Below are positions 57,993-64,000 of a stretch of DNA of 64,000 nucleotides, in pieces (position 1 is the stretch's first letter; each line of letters opens with the position of its first letter). Both the position numbers and the translations under genes were made by a program. The notes beneath the pieces are model-generated. The model searched no databases. It worked only from the letters and a program-made list of their open reading frames with translations, and was not told the origin of the DNA. Origin of the DNA: JAYEHL01 sp041653935 (lineage in GTDB: Bacteria; Chloroflexota; Dehalococcoidia; E44-bin15); contig JBAZEO010000003.1 of assembly GCA_041653935.1 (NCBI GenBank), positions 93,673-157,672 on the forward strand, read 5' to 3'.

Positions 57993-58282
57993 TCCGGAAA
58001 TCCTTTCTTGGCTTTATTGCCGGGGGTTCCGCACATGCAGTGTTCTTCATTCTCGCCGCATGAGCAGCCTCTTCGATATGTTCCTGCGGGTGGCAGAACG
58101 CCGTCATCCAGATCTGTATCAAGCATGGCTTCGTAGCACTCGGGGTGCATCCTGGTCATGACCCTCTCATCGTAGCAAAACCATCGCCAGTACGTCGTAC
58201 CTTTCTCGATGACTTCGTTGCACCAGTCGCAGGTATGGGCCTTGCGGGATTTTTTTACCTGGAGCGCGTCACTGGTTTCCAT
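57989..58282 (-). CDS. Small zinc-binding protein
   Basis: 97 residues, TCTAGGAGGAATA before ATG. Ala-His-Thr-Cys-Asp-Trp-Cys-Asn-Glu-Val-Ile-Glu-Lys-Gly-Thr-x-Tyr...His-Pro-Glu-Cys forms a treble-clef-type site (residues 15-50) common in phage proteins that follow an Arg/Lys-rich N-terminus. A second Cys cluster lies near the end (Cys-Ser-Cys, Cys-Met-Cys). Confidence 0.65.
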   Translation of the reverse strand: METSDALQVKKSRKAHTCDWCNEVIEKGTTYWRWFCYDERVMTRMHPECYEAMLDTDLDDGVLPPAGTYRRGCSCGENEEHCMCGTPGNKAKKGFPD

Positions 58283-58299
58283 TATTCCTCCTAGAATAA

Positions 58300-58650
58300 T
58301 TAGGCATAACCGACCGCCTTGCCGGTGTTGTGCTCAACTTGAACAGCCCTGTCATCCCAGAGCTCAATCATTTTGAAGTCTTTCTCGGCTGTTACATCAA
58401 GGCGGGGAAGACCGTTTTCTTCGAGCCAGTCCTGGATGGCCTTCCTCGCCTTTCCAGCGAATCCTTCAGGCTGAGAAGAGCAAACCCTGGCGGTCATTAT
58501 CTTGACCTCGACCTGGCCACTCGACAGCCACTCAAGAATTCTATCTTTCATGAGTGGAATTATCGGACCTATTGAACAAGGGCCATTCCATTCGGCATAT
58601 ACAGCCAGTGTCCCGTCGAGGTCTACACCTATCCAAGGCTTTCCCGTCAC
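58300..58650 (-). CDS. HAD-superfamily phosphatase
   Basis: 116 residues from GTG 58650 (GTGA overlap, AAGGAG site). Motif I is Val-Asp-Leu-Asp-Gly-Thr-Leu (Asp10 nucleophile, Asp12). Motif II follows Lys-Ile-Met-Thr-Ala-Arg. Motif III/IV region is Thr-Ala-Glu-Lys-Asp-Phe-Lys, then Leu-Trp-Asp-Asp-Arg-Ala. Short cap-less HADs like this are common in phages and may act on nucleotides or DNA 3' phosphates; the substrate cannot be read from sequence. Confidence 0.8.
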   Translation of the reverse strand: MTGKPWIGVDLDGTLAVYAEWNGPCSIGPIIPLMKDRILEWLSSGQVEVKIMTARVCSSQPEGFAGKARKAIQDWLEENGLPRLDVTAEKDFKMIELWDDRAVQVEHNTGKAVGYA

Positions 58651-58997
58651 GGTTTCTCCTTCGGGAACAGGGCGACGGCTTCGTCAAAGATTCTGCCAAA
58701 GAATTGGTCAGATGTTCTATCGCAGAACATATCACGATTGGCCGCCAGCTTACGGCAGATAGCCACTGCCTTCTGTTCCCGTGTCGTCTCCGCAGCGGGG
58801 GCGTCGAGGCTGAATAGAATGTGGTCGGCAGCCGCAAGGGTTCCGCGACATACCTTGACGCACGCCATGTATTCAGCCTTCGATGCGTCACCGTGGAGGT
58901 CTACAGCGTACTGGACATTCATCTCTATGATGCGATTCAAGGCTGTTCGCATCATGTTGATCGACTTCGCCATCTCCTCGCGTGTTACAGTTTCCAT
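58647..58997 (-). CDS. Small helical protein, unknown
   Basis: 116 residues, AGAAAGGAAGAG before ATG. All helical with a central Cys-Val-Lys-Val-Cys and a C-terminal Phe-Phe-Gly-Arg-Ile-Phe-Asp-Glu-Ala-Val segment. GTGA coupling to the HAD gene. Confidence 0.5.
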   Translation of the reverse strand: METVTREEMAKSINMMRTALNRIIEMNVQYAVDLHGDASKAEYMACVKVCRGTLAAADHILFSLDAPAAETTREQKAVAICRKLAANRDMFCDRTSDQFFGRIFDEAVALFPKEKP

Positions 58998-59015
58998 CTC
59001 TTCCTTTCTTCGGCA

Positions 59016-59264
59016 TCAGAATGCCGTCGGGAAAACCATCTCGCCTTGAGTGATCTCCTCGAGCGTTGATATGGTATCCTCGAGTTGATCTATGGCGTCA
59101 CCCAGCTCTTCGTACTTGGCACTGCCCTGGAGGTTCTCAGGCATGTTGTCCTGCCAGTCCTGGAGCTCGTCGCGCAGCTCAGTGATGCCATCAATTACAG
59201 TCTGCAGGTTCTCCTGGAGATCTGCATACCTTGTAGCTCTACTTTTGGGCTTGGGCTTGGGCAT
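59016..59264 (-). CDS. Short coiled-coil protein
   Basis: 82 residues, GGGACAGAAG before ATG. Basic Lys-Pro-rich start followed by a 65-residue heptad-like helix (Leu-Gln-x-x-Ile-x-x-Ile-x-x-Leu). Likely a dimeric or trimeric coil. Unknown role. Confidence 0.5.
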   Translation of the reverse strand: MPKPKPKSRATRYADLQENLQTVIDGITELRDELQDWQDNMPENLQGSAKYEELGDAIDQLEDTISTLEEITQGEMVFPTAF

Positions 59265-59274
59265 CTTCTGTCCC

Positions 59275-59973
59275 TTACATCACAAGATGTTGTCGGTCTG
59301 CGATCTCACTCAGGAATACGTAGGGGTTATCTGAGTATCGAAGCCCGGGTTGTTTGTAAAGCAGGTTCCAGTGCGTCTTGAATCTTTCGATGATCTGGCC
59401 GGCTGTCGCTCCACACGTAGAGCAGGATCCGTCTATGCCGGCGCGGAGGCATTGATCAAACCTGAGTTGCTGGACACGGAGGACTTTGTTACTCCCGACC
59501 ATCCAATCAAGCCGGGAAGCCCATCGCGGCATGTGAGTAGGAGATCTCCATTTTCCGCGGGGAGATTTGGTGTCGAACCCGAACTTGGGACTGTTGGAGT
59601 AGTACTCATTATCGGCATCGAACCACACCGGCCAGTGGAAGATATCCTTGGGCTGGACTGTGTCCAAAGAACTTTCGACAGCCCATTTCTCCTTGCACCA
59701 CATCGTTGTTGCCGGAGGTCCAAAGGGAGGCCATACGCGCTGGATGGTGGGCTCTCCGTACTTGCCTCCGCTTTGAGAGACATGAATGTACTGGTCTTCT
59801 GGAGGTCCATCGATCCAAGCCCGGTCCCAGTCCGGAGCGCCATAAAAGAGGTTTGGCTTTACCGGTCTGATGATCAATGACCCCACGACTTGTGTTTGCA
59901 TGAGGATGCCTCTGAGGATCGCCCGGACTTCATCACCACGCAGGCATATGGCTTGTTCCTCGATGTCAGTCAT
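59275..59973 (-). CDS. ASCH-domain protein
   Basis: 232 residues from ATG 59973 (AAGGTGACT; a GTG two codons earlier is possible). The typical phage ASCH order is visible: Val-Arg-Ala-Ile-Leu-x-Gly near residue 15, Ile-Arg-Pro-Val-Lys-Pro, a Met-Trp-Cys-Lys-Glu-Lys-Trp strand, Lys-Trp-Arg-Ser-Pro-x-His-Met-Pro-Arg-Trp-Ala-Ser-Arg (about 140-155), then the helix-strand end Asn-Pro-Tyr-Val-Phe-Leu. ASCH proteins are PUA-like and bind RNA or modified nucleotides; some are nucleases. The specific target is unknown. Confidence 0.75.
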   Translation of the reverse strand: MTDIEEQAICLRGDEVRAILRGILMQTQVVGSLIIRPVKPNLFYGAPDWDRAWIDGPPEDQYIHVSQSGGKYGEPTIQRVWPPFGPPATTMWCKEKWAVESSLDTVQPKDIFHWPVWFDADNEYYSNSPKFGFDTKSPRGKWRSPTHMPRWASRLDWMVGSNKVLRVQQLRFDQCLRAGIDGSCSTCGATAGQIIERFKTHWNLLYKQPGLRYSDNPYVFLSEIADRQHLVM

Positions 59974-60094
59974 AGTCACCTTCTGTCTTTCTGTTCTCTC
60001 TCTTGTGATAGATCGTCAGTGCAACCAGAAAGCCCAGGACGTATCCCACCATGCCAGCTACGATGGCCACAGCAAGCCATTCGGATGGAGTCAT
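59966..60094 (-). CDS. 42-residue single-pass membrane protein
   Basis: ATG 60094 overlaps the previous stop (ATGA) and the frame ends within the ASCH start region. Residues 6-29 are one hydrophobic span (Leu-Ala-Val-Ala-Ile-Val-Ala-Gly-Met-Val-Gly-Tyr), followed by Lys-Arg-Glu-Asn-Arg-Lys. Positive residues on the C-side imply cytoplasmic C-terminus. Function unknown. Confidence 0.6.
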   Translation of the reverse strand: MTPSEWLAVAIVAGMVGYVLGFLVALTIYHKRENRKTEGDYD

Positions 60095-60585
60095 AGGTCC
60101 ACACCTGCCTGAGTAATCTCCCCAAGGGGTGGAATGTATCCTTCAGCCACACATTTGCGACTTCTATAGGGAGTGGCCTTGATCTCGACGATGCCTCCTC
60201 CTACTTCCCTCATGAAGACCATGTCGTGGTGTTTCAAGCAAGAAGCCATGTCGGGTGTGCTCCAACCACAATCGATTGACTGCTTGCTTACATACAGATA
60301 CAAATAGGGGCAGTCACGGGGGCATTCACCGCGCTTGATCAAATCTTCTTCGGTGTCTTCGTACTCTAGATCTTCTTGCTTGACCGGCTTTGCCGTAGGC
60401 TCATACAACACCGCAAAGAACAGCGCAGCTACAGTAGATACCAGAAAAAGAATGACTGCCAGATGAATCTTGCCTGCAGCCAGAATGGAGTTGCCGTGGA
60501 AAGTAGTGGTATCCAGCAGAGGCCATGCCCAGAAGATCCCCAGGTAGAACACTGACAGCACGAACCAAGCCAATACTTTATGCAT
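60091..60585 (-). CDS. Two-span membrane protein
   Basis: 164 residues from ATG 60585 (TGATG; the longer frame upstream lies in the preceding gene). Membrane spans at about residues 4-24 and 40-62. The cytoplasmic part holds Cys-Pro-Arg-Asp-Cys-Pro-Tyr and further Cys. Unknown; possibly a superinfection or membrane-remodelling factor (inference). Confidence 0.55.
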   Translation of the reverse strand: MHKVLAWFVLSVFYLGIFWAWPLLDTTTFHGNSILAAGKIHLAVILFLVSTVAALFFAVLYEPTAKPVKQEDLEYEDTEEDLIKRGECPRDCPYLYLYVSKQSIDCGWSTPDMASCLKHHDMVFMREVGGGIVEIKATPYRSRKCVAEGYIPPLGEITQAGVDL

Positions 60586-60791
60586 CACTTTGCCTCTCGT
60601 TTCAACAGGAACTTCCTGTAGCGCCAATGCTTGGGGTTGGATTGTATTTCCTGACATCTCTTGCAGGTAACAGCTTCTGGATCATCAGAGGAATTGTAGC
60701 CGTCACGACATTTTCTGTTCGATCGACCGCAGAGCGTAGTTGTAAGGCAGGTGTTCTCAGTCAATATCTGAACCGCTCGATGAATGACCAT
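60585..60791 (-). CDS. Small zinc-binding protein
   Basis: 68 residues from ATG 60791; ribosome site weak. Thr-Thr-Leu-Cys-Gly-Arg...Cys and Val-Thr-Cys-Lys-Arg-Cys-Gln-Glu form a four-Cys site of a kind frequent in small actinophage and proteobacterial phage proteins. Basic C-terminus. Confidence 0.55.
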   Translation of the reverse strand: MVIHRAVQILTENTCLTTTLCGRSNRKCRDGYNSSDDPEAVTCKRCQEIQSNPKHWRYRKFLLKREAK

Positions 60792-60800
60792 TGTCAACCG

Positions 60801-61178
60801 CTACTCATCATCGGGTTCGGTCTCGTTGAGGCCGTCATCGAGGAAGTCGTCATCCTCTCGAATATCATCAGCAACGTCGCTGTCATCGATTGCATTCAGC
60901 TCATCGAAGTGGAGCTGCACGTTGGCGGCTATCTCTGCCACCTTCTTCTCAGCGGCTTCAATGACGGCCTTGAGCTCGGCCATGGATGAAGCATCGCTGT
61001 TGTTGATGATGTCCTGGAAGGAATCCTTGATGAGGTCGCTCAGCTTGGGATAATGCCCGACAAGGGACTTGGATTTGCCTTCGCTTTTCCTGCGATACAT
61101 GGTCCAGCACAGGGAATCATGGGTCATGGAGTAGTCAGTGCCTAAGATGGGGATCTCTACGACTTCTTTTCTTGACAC
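60801..61178 (-). CDS. Acidic-tailed small protein, unknown
   Basis: 125 residues from GTG 61178 (AAAGGA, 8-base spacing). The N-terminal 55 residues (Val-Glu-Ile-Pro-Ile-Leu-Gly-Thr-Asp-Tyr-Ser-Met) read as a small conserved beta-alpha unit often found in uncharacterised phage proteins. Residues 65-95 are helix, and residues 98-125 are Asp/Glu-rich. Function unknown. Confidence 0.5.
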   Translation of the reverse strand: MSRKEVVEIPILGTDYSMTHDSLCWTMYRRKSEGKSKSLVGHYPKLSDLIKDSFQDIINNSDASSMAELKAVIEAAEKKVAEIAANVQLHFDELNAIDDSDVADDIREDDDFLDDGLNETEPDDE

Positions 61179-61327
61179 GATGGTATTCCTTTCTTTTATT
61201 GGGGCGCCCACTGGTCAACCACGCGCTACCCACCTTGAATCGGCCTGCTTTGCTGGGGGACCCCCGAAGCATAAATCGCAGGCCTACAAGCCTAAGCCTT
61301 GTCCGTTGCGTGGGCACCTTGATGCAT
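61179..61327 (-). other. 149-base gap, no gene supported
   Basis: GC-rich segment with several short inverted repeats (for example GGGGGTCCCCC near 61255 and GGGCGCCCC near 61203) between the membrane protein and the acidic-tailed protein genes. A 60-codon GTG frame crosses it but lies mostly antisense in style to coding neighbours and has no ribosome site. I see no clear promoter or terminator. Confidence 0.4.
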
Positions 61328-61636
61328 CTACAACACCTTCACGATGTTTCGGTACATGGAAAGAAATGGGATTCGCCATCCATACACCTGGACCTGGTAG
61401 GTCTCTCCGATCTCGAGCTGACCGTAGACGTCCGAGGAGTTGAACTTGCCCAAAGCCAGGCAGTCGGTGTTCTCGAAGACCTCGGTTTCAGTGAACACGA
61501 GATACTTCGAATCGCCGCTATCTACCACACGCTCCTTGTCGGTCACAGTGATGGTAACGGTTTCGGAGGTCATAAGAGGAAACCCGATGGCTATGGCGAG
61601 GATGGCCACTACCGCCAAGATGATCAAGTACTTCAT
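61328..61636 (-). CDS. DUF1523-like membrane-anchored protein
   Basis: 102 residues from ATG 61636 (GGGAGGAACTAGG). One N-terminal span (Tyr-Leu-Ile-Ile-Leu-Ala-Val-Val-Ala) and then Asp-Lys-Glu-Arg-Val...Ser-Lys-Tyr-Leu-Val-Phe-Thr-Glu-Thr-Glu-Val-Phe-Glu-Asn-x-Asp, Lys-Phe-Asn-Ser-Ser-Asp, Tyr-Gly-Trp-Arg-Ile-Pro-x-x-Ser-x-Tyr-Arg-Asn-Ile. This is the pattern of DUF1523-type proteins exposed outside the membrane. Common in phages and bacteria; function unknown. Confidence 0.65.
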   Translation of the reverse strand: MKYLIILAVVAILAIAIGFPLMTSETVTITVTDKERVVDSGDSKYLVFTETEVFENTDCLALGKFNSSDVYGQLEIGETYQVQVYGWRIPFLSMYRNIVKVL

Positions 61637-61824
61637 CCTAGTTCCTCCCATGAATATTGAAGTTCACACTTCTTACCATATCCAACTGCTTGGTATTCGT
61701 CGGCTATATCCTGCAAATGGTTTCCCAGCACATGGAAGCGCTGTTCCAAGCAGCTATCAGCCAGCTTTCGCAGCCTCTTGGCCATTTTGAGATGAGGCTT
61801 GCTCGGAATGACCTTGACCTCCAT
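61633..61824 (-). CDS. 63-residue basic helical protein
   Basis: ATG 61824 two bases after the previous stop; ATGA overlap with the next gene. Helical with Lys-Arg-Leu-Arg-Lys-Leu-Ala-Asp-Ser-Cys. The longer frame upstream lies in the preceding gene. Unknown. Confidence 0.5.
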   Translation of the reverse strand: MEVKVIPSKPHLKMAKRLRKLADSCLEQRFHVLGNHLQDIADEYQAVGYGKKCELQYSWEELG

Positions 61825-61825
61825 T

Positions 61826-62131
61826 TTACTGATCCTCATTTTCCCAGAAGCCGTAGTCGGCTCCGTCGCCCGGATGAGCCCCGAAGAAGCAGCCTTCCGG
61901 GGCCAGTGCGTTGAGCTTAATGAAAAGCTCATCGAGAAAGAATCCGGCTTCCTCGGAATCCCACCATTCATCATCGTCGTCCTTTTCCTGGGACAAGATG
62001 TACAGTGGGTCCGTGGCCATCAGGTCCATCTGCTCTTCATCAAGAGATTCCAGTTCGGCAAGGAAAGCCGGAATGAGATCCTGTGGCTTCATGGTGCCGG
62101 CCAGCACCGTTCCGCATACCGGAGTAGGCAT
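61826..62131 (-). CDS. Acidic small protein, unknown
   Basis: 101 residues from ATG 62131 (AGGAGGAAGTG, TGATG). Conserved-looking Glu-Trp-Trp-Asp-Ser-Glu-Glu-Ala-Gly-Phe-Phe and Phe-Phe-Gly-Ala-His-Pro-Gly-Asp-Gly-Ala-Asp-Tyr-Gly-Phe-Trp stretches, a small family I have seen in phage genomes without known role. Confidence 0.55.
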   Translation of the reverse strand: MPTPVCGTVLAGTMKPQDLIPAFLAELESLDEEQMDLMATDPLYILSQEKDDDDEWWDSEEAGFFLDELFIKLNALAPEGCFFGAHPGDGADYGFWENEDQ

Positions 62132-62349
62132 CACTTCCTCCTGTTGATCTTACGGGATTTGCTGGCCATCTTGGCCCTGGCTTTGGCCTTGGCCTTCTCA
62201 GTTGGTTTGGGCCTGGGCTTGAAGGCGCCATCAGTTCTGTTCAGGACTTCTTGTATCTCGGCTTCCGTGGGCCTTCTTCTGTGTTTCTTGAACAGGAACG
62301 CCCTGACTTCGTCTCGGAATGATTTCAGTGGAATGTCATCGACTAACAT
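62131..62349 (-). CDS. Small basic protein
   Basis: 72 residues, AAGAGGGTCCG before ATG. Helical N-terminal 40 residues, then a Lys/Arg/Ala/Pro-rich tail (Lys-Ala-Lys-Ala-Arg-Ala-Lys-Met-Ala), likely nucleic-acid binding. Confidence 0.55.
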   Translation of the reverse strand: MLVDDIPLKSFRDEVRAFLFKKHRRRPTEAEIQEVLNRTDGAFKPRPKPTEKAKAKARAKMASKSRKINRRK

Positions 62350-62358
62350 CGGACCCTC

Positions 62359-62685
62359 TTATTCCTGGCCCCCTGCTGCGGAGGCTTTCTGTGCTTCCTC
62401 GAGTTGTCTTTTCTTCTCCAGGTACTCATTGGTCTTGGCTCGGGCTTCCTTGACCAGCAGATTGATGTCACGCATGGCTTCGTGGTCATGCAGCACGGTC
62501 TTCAGGTGCGTACCGGTCTCCTGGACATAGAAGAACAGGCAAGGCACGAATCCTTCATCCTCGGTAGTGATCCCTATCCAGTGCGAAGGGGTATCTCCGG
62601 GGAACTCTTCCTGCAATGCCTGGATCAAGTCCTTGATGTAGGAGAAGATCTGCTGTGTTTCCTTCGACGTACGAACCTTAACCAT
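62359..62685 (-). CDS. Operon protein, unknown
   Basis: 108 residues from ATG 62685 (AAGGAGGGAATCCC). Helical ends and a beta middle (Trp-Ile-Gly-Ile-Thr-Thr-Glu-Asp). A TTGACA lies about 70 bases upstream without a good -10. No family recognised. Confidence 0.5.
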   Translation of the reverse strand: MVKVRTSKETQQIFSYIKDLIQALQEEFPGDTPSHWIGITTEDEGFVPCLFFYVQETGTHLKTVLHDHEAMRDINLLVKEARAKTNEYLEKKRQLEEAQKASAAGGQE

Positions 62686-62770
62686 GGGATTCCCTCCTTG
62701 ATTGGCCTGCTGCCAGAATGTGAAGCGTTTAAGTAATCTAACCAAGGCTTTGTCAAGGAGGGAGTGGCCT

Positions 62771-63544
62771 TTAGCACGCGACGAGTTCATTACCACATTG
62801 AGGGCAGTAAGCCACCTCATCTACGACTACCGCCGTGCCTTTGTGCTCGTAGGTATTCGATATCGGAGTCTCTTTTGCTTCGAACAGGTCGGGCTGCAGG
62901 ACAGGCACAAAAGGAACCGGTGGCTCTTCCATCTCTACGGCATGGATTGGCTTTCCGTGCTGCCAGGCCCAGTTGTCGTACTCAAAGCGGCAGGAAGTGC
63001 ATGCAACCCCCCTGAAGTCCCAGCATCCCAACATTTCATCAGCACGGAATATCCGGGGTTTGGTGTACCCACCTCTGAGATCGCAGCCGCCGTGGATCTG
63101 AAGGGCAACGAACATTTGACCTTTGACCTCGAAGTCGAGGAACTGAACGTCCTGAGAGAGATCGCAATCACTGTTGGCGGAATTGCCCCATGAATGGTGG
63201 CAATGAGGTTCTATCTTGTCAGCCCACATCTTCAACGTGTGGGTATACGACTCTTTCTGGTGCTTCGAGTCGAATGCGTAGTAGATCTTCGTCATCCTGG
63301 TGTCGTACTCGAGGATGTTTCTGAGATAGTGGAAGACGCTGATCCTTCCGGAGAATTCCAGCGTCTCATCTCTTGTGATATCAGCACGATACGACTCCGC
63401 AGGCTCAGTCATGAATGCCTGCAGAACCTTTCCTTGGTTGTGTTGCCAGTGGCGCCCCAGAAAGCAGCCTGAGTCCAGGAAATGGGATCCAGTGCATTCA
63501 GTAAGCATCTCCACCAGCACTTTGTCCGTGTCTGGTCTTTTCAT
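62771..63544 (-). CDS. Phage protein with C-terminal zinc ribbon
   Basis: 257 residues, GAGGGATGT before ATG. Central beta core with Gly-Gly-Cys-Asp-Leu-Arg-Gly-Gly-Tyr and Asp-Phe-Arg-Gly-Val-Ala-Cys-x-x-Cys. The C-terminus ends Tyr-Cys-Pro-Gln-Cys-Gly-Asn-Glu-Leu, one knuckle of a zinc ribbon. It looks like a conserved phage protein, but no activity can be assigned. Confidence 0.55.
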   Translation of the reverse strand: MKRPDTDKVLVEMLTECTGSHFLDSGCFLGRHWQHNQGKVLQAFMTEPAESYRADITRDETLEFSGRISVFHYLRNILEYDTRMTKIYYAFDSKHQKESYTHTLKMWADKIEPHCHHSWGNSANSDCDLSQDVQFLDFEVKGQMFVALQIHGGCDLRGGYTKPRIFRADEMLGCWDFRGVACTSCRFEYDNWAWQHGKPIHAVEMEEPPVPFVPVLQPDLFEAKETPISNTYEHKGTAVVVDEVAYCPQCGNELVAC

Positions 63545-63556
63545 ACATCCCTCCGG

Positions 63557-64000
63557 TTACGAATGACTGCTGAACGAAAAAGTGAGAGGGTCGGAGTCCT
63601 CTCCTCTGCAGTGTGCGGTCAAGATGGCATCCGGCATCTCCATGGAAAGCCTGCACATCAACCCACCGTTGCTGATGGTCTGGCTGACGTTCATGTGGAA
63701 GGTGGCTTTGTCGATGTCGTAGTCCTTGGCTTTGTTGATGAAGTTGAAGCCCCAGAGGATGGAGCTGTCATAGGTTGACGGCAGGTAGACGATGAAATCG
63801 AGATCAGTGCTCTTCACTTCGGGATGGTTGGTTTCCCATGCAATCGCGTCCTCGAGATTCCTCAGTATCCAGTTGCACACCCTGAATCGTTCTTTACCCA
63901 GTCCGACCTTGTCGAGAGGTTTAAAGACCTGGGGATAGATGCAGTGATGCGTCAACGGACCCGCTGAACACTGAGCGCACTTCCGTTCCCAACATTCTTC
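63557..64000 (-). CDS. N-terminally cut protein with Cys motif
   Basis: The frame is open to the window edge (at least 147 residues), so the start lies beyond base 64000. The first visible residues contain Cys-Trp-Glu-Arg-Lys-Cys-Ala-Gln-Cys, likely part of a zinc site. The body is alpha/beta with Asp-Phe-Ile-Val-Tyr-Leu-Pro-Ser-Thr-Tyr. Unknown. Confidence 0.55.
   Translation of the reverse strand, partial: EECWERKCAQCSAGPLTHHCIYPQVFKPLDKVGLGKERFRVCNWILRNLEDAIAWETNHPEVKSTDLDFIVYLPSTYDSSILWGFNFINKAKDYDIDKATFHMNVSQTISNGGLMCRLSMEMPDAILTAHCRGEDSDPLTFSFSSHS

Noticed and set aside
61179..61327. tRNA-like or structured RNA in a GC-rich gap
   Set aside because: A GATTCAAGG resembles a T loop, but no acceptor stem or anticodon arm can be folded around it.
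1..64000. CRISPR arrays, insertion sequences, attachment sites, tRNAs
   Set aside because: No regularly spaced direct repeats, transposase genes with terminal repeats, integrase, or cloverleaf genes were seen on either strand.

Overview
The window is a contiguous piece of a tailed bacteriophage genome, cut at both ends. All of the roughly 80 genes I can support lie on the minus strand, so transcription runs from base 64000 down to base 1. Genes are packed with ATGA, GTGA, TGATG and TAATG start/stop overlaps and strong AGGAGG-type ribosome sites. A tail sheath, a tube candidate, a frameshifted tail chaperone pair, a long tape-measure protein and a baseplate J-like protein identify a contractile-tailed (myovirus-type) phage. 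The amount of morphogenesis DNA, with no replication genes in view, suggests a large genome. The host is a bacterium using ordinary sigma70-type promoters (TTGnnn, 16 bp, TATAAT). A stand-alone fragment of the anaerobic ribonucleotide reductase glycyl-radical region hints at an anaerobic or facultative host (inference).

Region 64.0-50 kb (first transcribed) is an accessory operon of small proteins. It has many zinc-ribbon proteins, small membrane proteins, an ASCH-domain protein, a HAD-type phosphatase, an HNH nuclease, a Tad1/Acb2-hairpin-like candidate anti-defence protein, a LexA-like winged-helix protein and an 899-residue protein joining a membrane anchor, coiled coil, zinc finger and P-loop kinase. 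Region 50-47.9 kb holds two small conserved genes, three rho-independent terminators, a promoter and an AntA/KilAC-type antirepressor placed directly behind a terminator.

Region 47.9-42.8 kb carries a spike-like protein, a collagen-like fibre protein, a holin-like membrane protein and fibre/adhesin-like proteins. Region 42.8-28 kb is the DNA-packaging and head block: a 761-residue protein, the terminase large subunit, a cassette of five small proteins that mostly carry a shared amphipathic leader ending in Leu-Glu-Lys-x-Ala, two larger unknown proteins, a prohead protease candidate interrupted by a 389-residue intein with a LAGLIDADG endonuclease, acidic scaffold-like proteins and a decoration-like protein, followed by the major capsid candidate at 28-27 kb. 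No portal gene could be recognised.

Region 27-0 kb is the tail. In order: neck/connector candidates, an LRR protein with a large inserted repeat module, the sheath (with the same module inserted), the tube, a hairpin-rich intergenic stretch with the glycyl-radical mini-gene, the tail chaperones G/GT with a canonical T TTT TTC slip site, the tape measure, hub proteins, a sigma70-like protein, a gp25-like wedge protein, baseplate J and distal baseplate or fibre proteins.

The most interesting proposal is that the 35.1-37.8 kb cassette encodes internal head proteins. They would be sorted into the prohead by a capsid-targeting leader, trimmed after Glu by the intein-containing protease, and injected with the DNA. 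One of them carries a pyrophosphatase-like domain known from polyvalent proteins.
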